Shown: piece after piece, positions 59,887-64,000 of the stretch | Layout: every line of letters starts with the position of its first letter | How positions within the stretch are numbered: the first letter of the stretch is position 1 | Source: Paenibacillus spongiae | GTDB lineage: Bacteria > Bacillota > Bacilli > Paenibacillales > Paenibacillaceae | Length of the DNA stretch: 64,000 nucleotides | NCBI RefSeq assembly: GCF_024734895.1 | Contig: NZ_CP091430.1 | Location: 4,420,501-4,484,500 of the forward strand | Direction: 5' to 3' | Notes under the pieces: model-generated | The model's input: the letters and a program-made list of their open reading frames with translations, nothing else | What the model was told of the DNA's origin: nothing | The model's database searches: none | Translations under genes and position numbers: made by a program

Positions 59887-60234
59887 CTAGCGTTCCTTCG
59901 GAAGCCTGGCCGGTTTTCCTTCGTCGCCTTGCGACGGTTTGTCAGCGGCAATCTTGACAAGAACGTCGCTTCCTTCCTGCTCCTTCAGCCCCAATGCCGC
60001 CAGCTTCTGGTCAAGCTCCCGAATGCGGCGCTGCAGTTTATATTGTCTTACGATGCCAAACAGGCCGACCGTCAAACCGCCTAACAAGGTGGAAACGAGG
60101 ATGACGAGAATAAGCGGGCTCTCCGTCTTGGTAAATAGAAAATTGACTTGCACGGCATCCACATTTATGACAGCGAATACCGCCGTTATCAATGCAAATA
60201 GAAGCGCTGCGATAATCGACCACTGTGCTTTCAT
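59887..60234 (-). CDS. LapA-family (DUF1049) membrane protein
   Basis: A 115-residue protein with two membrane helices: WSIIAALLFALITAVFAVIN and LILVILVSTLLGGLTVGLFG, separated by the conserved V-x-V-N-F-x-F-x-x-x-x-x-P-L loop (VQVNFLFTKTESPL). A basic, coiled-coil tail (RIRELDQKLAALGLK) follows. This is the LapA/YrvD topology; the E. coli homologue takes part in lipopolysaccharide assembly control, but in Gram-positive bacteria the role is unknown. It has its own promoter. Confidence 0.87.
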   Translation of the reverse strand: MKAQWSIIAALLFALITAVFAVINVDAVQVNFLFTKTESPLILVILVSTLLGGLTVGLFGIVRQYKLQRRIRELDQKLAALGLKEQEGSDVLVKIAADKPSQGDEGKPARLPKER

Positions 60235-60623
60235 GACTCACCCTTCTTCCATGTACGTATGAATCCATTGCTTATGTATACTTCCCGCTCATTATACTGC
60301 TCTTCGCTTGCATCGTTCAAGCACTTTCAATACCATCGCCGCCCTAAGAAGGAAACGCTGCCCGATGATACTCGTACAGCAAGCCTTAATAAGTGATGCC
60401 GATTGATATAACCGTCGTTTAAGAACAACAACCTCCACCTCAATAACGCAGCAGACAGCCAGTGAATAAATCCGGCTGTCTGCGGTGCGATTTGGGCTTG
60501 CTTCTCTTCCCGCCTTGCTTTGAGCCCAGTGCGGATTCTCTGTACGCCGGATAGACGTCGGGGAATTGTCTAGATCAGTATTGCGTAAAAGAAGAAAGGG
60601 GAGGCTTACATTTCCCTAACAAT
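60235..60623. other. 389-base gap between lapA promoter and qox operon end
   Basis: It holds the lapA promoter and a hairpin GCAGACAGCC/GGCTGTCTGC (60451-60483, 13-base loop) without T tract. No gene-like frame was seen. Confidence 0.45.
60291..60320 (-). promoter_or_regulatory. Promoter of the lapA-like gene
   Basis: In minus-strand sense TTGAAC (60320-60315), 18 bases, TATAAT (60296-60291); 57 bases before the ATG. Confidence 0.65.
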
Positions 60624-60667
60624 AAAAAAAAGGCCGCCCCAAGTGATTTCCACTTGCGGACAGCCTT
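60624..60667 (-). terminator. Terminator of the qox operon
   Basis: In minus-strand sense AAGGCTGTCCGCAAGTG-GAAAT-CACTTGGGGCGGCCTT with inner bulges, followed by T6, just after the qoxD stop. Confidence 0.8.
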
Positions 60668-60676
60668 ATTGAACCA

Positions 60677-61027
60677 TTAATGAGCGACTGTATTATTCGT
60701 CATAATCCAGATGGAACCTGCTACGATCGTCACGACGATGACAAGCCCGAAGATAAGCGTCATCAGATTATACCGCGGTTTGTCTTCTTCGCGCAGATGC
60801 ATGAAGAAGAGCAATTGGACCAAGAACTGAAGCACCGCCGTGATCAGCAGGACGGCCATAGCCGCATTGCCTTCAACGAGGTCGTTCAAGATCGCGACCA
60901 GCGGAATAATCGTCAGTACGATCGACAATAAGAAACCGATGAGGTAAGACTTGAACGAGCCGTGCCCTTTGTGTTCGCTGTGGCCGTGGCCACCAGCACC
61001 GTGTGTTCCGTTTGGCTGATGTGCCAT
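60677..61027 (-). CDS. qoxD: Quinol oxidase subunit IV (QoxD/CyoD type)
   Basis: A 116-residue membrane protein with a His/Gly-rich N-terminus (residues 4-25) and three helices: SYLIGFLLSIVLTIIPLVAI, AVLLITAVLQFLVQLLFFMH and LIFGLVIVVTIVAGSIWIMT. The FFMHLREEDKPRYN loop is typical of QoxD/CyoD subunit IV, which helps assemble the heme-copper oxidase and is not catalytic. It starts one base after the qoxC stop. Last gene of the operon, followed by a terminator. Confidence 0.9.
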   Translation of the reverse strand: MAHQPNGTHGAGGHGHSEHKGHGSFKSYLIGFLLSIVLTIIPLVAILNDLVEGNAAMAVLLITAVLQFLVQLLFFMHLREEDKPRYNLMTLIFGLVIVVTIVAGSIWIMTNNTVAH

Positions 61028-61028
61028 C

Positions 61029-61694
61029 TTACATCACCCCCATCATATAAACAATTGTAAAGACGAAGATCCAGACCACGTCCAGGAAGTGCCAGTACAA
61101 GCTGATGACGTTCACTTTGCGCTTGGTCACCGTTGTAATGCCGTGCCTGGAAAGCTGAATCATCAGCCCGATCATCCAAACAAGACCCAGAGATACGTGC
61201 AAGCCATGCGTGCCGACCAATGTATAGAAGGCCGACAGGAATGCGCTCGTACCGATCGTAGCATTCTCTGCTTGAACCATATGCACGAATTCGGTTATTT
61301 CAAGTGTAATAAAGGATGCCCCGAGCAGCGCCGTAACGATGAGCCATCCAATAAGACCTTTGACGCTGCCGCGATTCATGGCCAGTACGGCCAATCCGCT
61401 GGTGAAGCTGCTCGTCAGCAGGATGAACGTCGATGCGATGATGCCCGGCATCTGGAACAATTCTTCCGCTGTCGGACCGCCGTTCGTGTTGCCCCGAAGG
61501 ACGATGTAGGTCGCAAACAACGTACCGAACAGAATACAGTCGGTAATAAGGAAGATCCAGAAGCCGAAGGTTTTCAGCGACTCGTGGTCTTCATGCTCAT
61601 CATGCGAACCCCCGGCGGCGCTGTGTCCGCCGGCATCCGCATGCGCGGCTTCCATCAATTTGCGCTTGCGTTTCTCAAAAAATGTTGATTCCAT
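61029..61694 (-). CDS. qoxC: Quinol oxidase subunit III (QoxC/CyoC type)
   Basis: A 221-residue protein with a polar, His-rich N-terminus of about 40 residues and five helices (FGFWIFLITDCILFGTLFAT first, VVWIFVFTIVYMMGV last). EITEFVHMVQAENATIGTSA, and GTHGLHVSLGLVWMIGLMIQ with the conserved T-H-G-x-H, identify subunit III of heme-copper oxidases lacking the first two helices, as in quinol oxidases. It binds lipids and stabilises the proton-pumping core. It is contiguous with qoxB (the ATG begins directly after the qoxB stop). Confidence 0.92.
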   Translation of the reverse strand: MESTFFEKRKRKLMEAAHADAGGHSAAGGSHDEHEDHESLKTFGFWIFLITDCILFGTLFATYIVLRGNTNGGPTAEELFQMPGIIASTFILLTSSFTSGLAVLAMNRGSVKGLIGWLIVTALLGASFITLEITEFVHMVQAENATIGTSAFLSAFYTLVGTHGLHVSLGLVWMIGLMIQLSRHGITTVTKRKVNVISLYWHFLDVVWIFVFTIVYMMGVM

Positions 61695-63665
61695 TTAGAC
61701 CGACCCCCTTAACGCCGCTTCCGTTCGTTTAACCTCATCGACCGGAATGTAATAATCCGTGTTGTACGTGAACGAACGTACGAGCATGCAGATCGCAACT
61801 CCCGCAAGTCCCGGTATTGCCATCCAGAGCCAATCAAATACGAAGCCGAAGCCTGCAATGAACCAGCATAACGATTTGATGAACGGTATGCCCGAATTGC
61901 GAGGCATGTGAATCGGTTCAAGCGGCGGCTGCGGTGCAGGCTTGTGCCCTTGCTCGCGGCGCTGCTTCTCCTCCCACCATTCATCCTGTGCGGTAACTTG
62001 AGGCAAGGTGGCAAAGTTATAGACAGGCGCCGGCGATGGAATCGACCATTCCAGCGTACGTCCGTTCCAAGGATCGCCTGTCGTATCGCGCTCCATGAAC
62101 TTGATGCTGTGCGCAATCTGCCATACTTGGAACAGGAAGCCGATCCCCATCAAGAAGCCGCCGATGGTCGACACCATGTTGAGCGGGCCCCAGCCCATAT
62201 CCCAGCCGTACGTGCTTACGCGGCGCGTCATGCCGTCCAGACCAAGGAAATATTGCGGCATGAAGCAGACATAGAACCCGATATTCCACAGCCAGAATGC
62301 CCACTTGCCAAGCTTTTCATTAAGCTTGAAGCCGAACATCTTCGGCCACCAGTAATAGAGACCTGCGAAGTATCCGAAGGCTACGCCGCCGATCAGCACC
62401 TGGTGGAAGTGCGCAATCAGGAAGTAGCTGTTATGGAACTGGAAGTCAGCCGGCGCGACGGAGAGCAGGACGCCCGTCATCCCGCCGATGACGAAGCATG
62501 GAATGAAGCCCATGGTCCACAGCATCGGTGACTTGAACGATATCCGTCCGCGGAACATGGTGAACAGCCAGTTGAACACCTTCACCCCGGTCGGTATGGC
62601 AATAATCATCGTCGTGATGGCGAAGAAAGCATTGACATTCGCACCCGAGCCCATCGTAAAGAAGTGATGCGCCCAAGTGAAGAAGGAAAAGAAGCTGATG
62701 CTCATAAGAGCAAACACCATCGATTTATACCCGAACAGCTTCTTGCGGGAGAATGTCGCCACGATCTCCGAGAATATGCCGAATGCCGGAAGAACGACGA
62801 TATACACCTCTGGGTGACCCCACATCCAAATCAAGTTGATATACATCATCGGGTTGCCCCCGCCGTCCAGCGTGAAGAAATGCGCGCCGAGATACCGGTC
62901 CAGGAACAACAGCGCCAGCGTCACCGTCAGAATCGGGAAAGCAAAGATAATCGTAATACAGCTTGACAGCGTGGACCAGGTAAACATCGGCATCTGCATC
63001 AGCTTCATGCCCGGTGCGCGCATTTTCAAGATTGTGACGATAAAGTTGATCCCGGTCATCAAGCTCCCGATACCCGAGATTTGAATGCCCCAGATATAGA
63101 AGTCCTGTCCGACGCCCGGACTATGCGACAGCTCCGACAGCGGCGGATAGGCCAGCCAGCCGGCATCCGGCGAGCCGCCGATGACGAATGACACGTTGAA
63201 CAGCATCGCGCCCCAGAAGAACAGCCAGAAGCTGAGCGAGTTGAGGAACGGATATGCAACGTCACGCGCCCCGATTTGAAGCGGTATGACGATATTGAAC
63301 AAACCGAACATCAGCGGCATGGCCATGAATAGAATCATGATGACGCCGTGTGTCGTGAAGATCTGGTTATAGTGTTCCGGATTTAGGAACTCCACATCCG
63401 GCATAACAAGCTGCGTACGCATGAGGAGCGCATCCACGCCGCCCCGGAAGAGCATTAGTAATGAAGCGATGATATACATGATACCGATTTTCTTATGATC
63501 GACGCTCGTCAGCCATTCGCGCCAGAGCCAGCCCCATCTTTTAAAATAGGTCAAGACGAACACGATGGCAATCATCGTCAACGCGATTCCGACATCGGCC
63601 CCATAAATGAGGGGGTCGCCCGTTACGAAAAACTCCGATGCAAACTCCTTTATACTCTCAAACAT
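61695..63665 (-). CDS. qoxB: Quinol oxidase subunit I (QoxB)
   Basis: A 656-residue heme-copper oxidase core, very close to Bacillus QoxB along its length. FASEFFVTGDPLIYGADVGI opens it. FTTHGVIMILFMAMPLMFG has the low-spin heme His; WMWGHPEVYIVVLPAFGIF has the CuB His and the cross-linked Tyr; FTWAHHFFTMG has the other two CuB His; SYFLIAHFHQVLIGG has both heme His. The Gln after HFH is Tyr in Bacillus QoxB. About 15 helices. The enzyme oxidises menaquinol, reduces oxygen to water and pumps protons. Second gene of the operon (qoxA-B-C-D on the minus strand). Confidence 0.94.
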   Translation of the reverse strand: MFESIKEFASEFFVTGDPLIYGADVGIALTMIAIVFVLTYFKRWGWLWREWLTSVDHKKIGIMYIIASLLMLFRGGVDALLMRTQLVMPDVEFLNPEHYNQIFTTHGVIMILFMAMPLMFGLFNIVIPLQIGARDVAYPFLNSLSFWLFFWGAMLFNVSFVIGGSPDAGWLAYPPLSELSHSPGVGQDFYIWGIQISGIGSLMTGINFIVTILKMRAPGMKLMQMPMFTWSTLSSCITIIFAFPILTVTLALLFLDRYLGAHFFTLDGGGNPMMYINLIWMWGHPEVYIVVLPAFGIFSEIVATFSRKKLFGYKSMVFALMSISFFSFFTWAHHFFTMGSGANVNAFFAITTMIIAIPTGVKVFNWLFTMFRGRISFKSPMLWTMGFIPCFVIGGMTGVLLSVAPADFQFHNSYFLIAHFHQVLIGGVAFGYFAGLYYWWPKMFGFKLNEKLGKWAFWLWNIGFYVCFMPQYFLGLDGMTRRVSTYGWDMGWGPLNMVSTIGGFLMGIGFLFQVWQIAHSIKFMERDTTGDPWNGRTLEWSIPSPAPVYNFATLPQVTAQDEWWEEKQRREQGHKPAPQPPLEPIHMPRNSGIPFIKSLCWFIAGFGFVFDWLWMAIPGLAGVAICMLVRSFTYNTDYYIPVDEVKRTEAALRGSV

Positions 63666-63693
63666 GCGGTCTCTCCTCTCTTTCGTCCATTAG

Positions 63694-64000
63694 TTAATGT
63701 CCCGCATGATTTTCATCATGGCTATCGTGGCCGCCGGCACCTGAGTCCGTTTCTTCCGCTTTCTTGTCGGCTCCTTCAGGCTCTTGGGCGCTGCTTTCCT
63801 TCTCCCCATGGTGATGAGAAGAGGCGTATTTGTTTACGGTTTTGTTAAACAAGCCTTCGGGGAACGAAGAGAACGACTGCTCTTGCGTGACGCCCGGCTC
63901 AGCCAGCTTTTCGTAGCCATCTAATGTAAGCGGAGGCGAATCCGATTTGATCTGCTTCACCCAAGCGTCGAACTCCTCCTGAGTCGTCGCCTTCGCCTCA
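63694..64000 (-). CDS. qoxA: Quinol oxidase subunit II (QoxA), C-terminal part, cut by window edge
   Basis: The frame enters from the right edge (EAKATTQEEFDAWVKQIKSD) and ends at 63694. LTLDGYEKLAEPGVTQEQSF, SSFPEGLFNKTVNKYASS is the conserved end of the quinol oxidase subunit II periplasmic domain; it lacks CuA ligands in this part, as expected for quinol oxidases. The last 45 residues are a hydrophilic His/Glu/Asp/Gly tail (SHHHGEKESS, DSHDENHAGH) similar in style to the His-rich starts of subunits III and IV. The lipoprotein signal and membrane helices lie outside the window. Confidence 0.9.
   Translation of the reverse strand, partial: EAKATTQEEFDAWVKQIKSDSPPLTLDGYEKLAEPGVTQEQSFSSFPEGLFNKTVNKYASSHHHGEKESSAQEPEGADKKAEETDSGAGGHDSHDENHAGH

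Overview
The window looks like chromosome from a spore-forming, aerobic Bacillota of the Paenibacillus type. The evidence is a complete GerA-type germinant receptor operon, two tiny YjcZ-type sporulation peptides, an SLH-domain surface protein, a qox-type quinol oxidase operon close to Bacillus QoxABCD, strong AGGAGG ribosome binding sites and mid-range GC. No rRNA, tRNA, CRISPR array, phage or complete insertion sequence was seen. Both window edges cut genes (a DinB-like protein at the left, QoxA at the right). The species cannot be fixed from the sequence alone.

Layout. 1-720: DinB fragment and a dihydrofolate-reductase-like remnant. 799-4369: a GH5-like lipoprotein glycosidase and a GH2 beta-mannosidase, probably a mannan/mannoside pair. 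4690-8433: gerA-gerB-gerC. 8639-20834: exported proteins, namely an SLH protein, a metallophosphoesterase, a Tat-type metallophosphoesterase/beta-propeller fusion and a PhoD phosphatase, interleaved with an SMR efflux gene divergent from a GbsR-type regulator, an Imm22-like gene, an SDR and a TetR relic. 21817-24186: feoA and a two-gene feoB. 24375-38660: small housekeeping and accessory genes, including Gfo/Idh, the yjcZ pair, DUF1835, a methyltransferase, a MerR operon with a triplicated operator, RDD, SET, VOC, DJ-1, GNATs, cidAB/cidR and LysR/ilvE. 38761-43318: a large SWIM/SNF2 helicase and a leucine-rich-repeat protein.

43371-58183 is the most interesting part. It is a catabolic superlocus, nearly all on the minus strand, controlled by a ROK regulator and an AraC regulator. 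One operon encodes a ceramidase-like amidohydrolase, a DegT aminotransferase, a Gfo/Idh dehydrogenase, a xylose-isomerase-like TIM barrel and a sialidase-like beta-propeller. A second encodes a class III aminotransferase, an IlvD/Edd dehydratase and an M20 deacylase. A third encodes a PIG-L deacetylase and a NagB-like protein whose catalytic motif is altered. Three N-deacylase families, two aminotransferases and a deaminase fold together suggest breakdown of an N-acylated amino sugar or aminocyclitol. No transporter lies inside the locus. The pathway is inferred, and I do not recognise it as a described system.

58337-64000: an SRPBCC protein, a second AraC regulator, a LapA-like membrane protein and the terminal oxidase operon.

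Start codons were moved from the longest frame wherever a ribosome binding site clearly chose a shorter one; this is stated in each entry.
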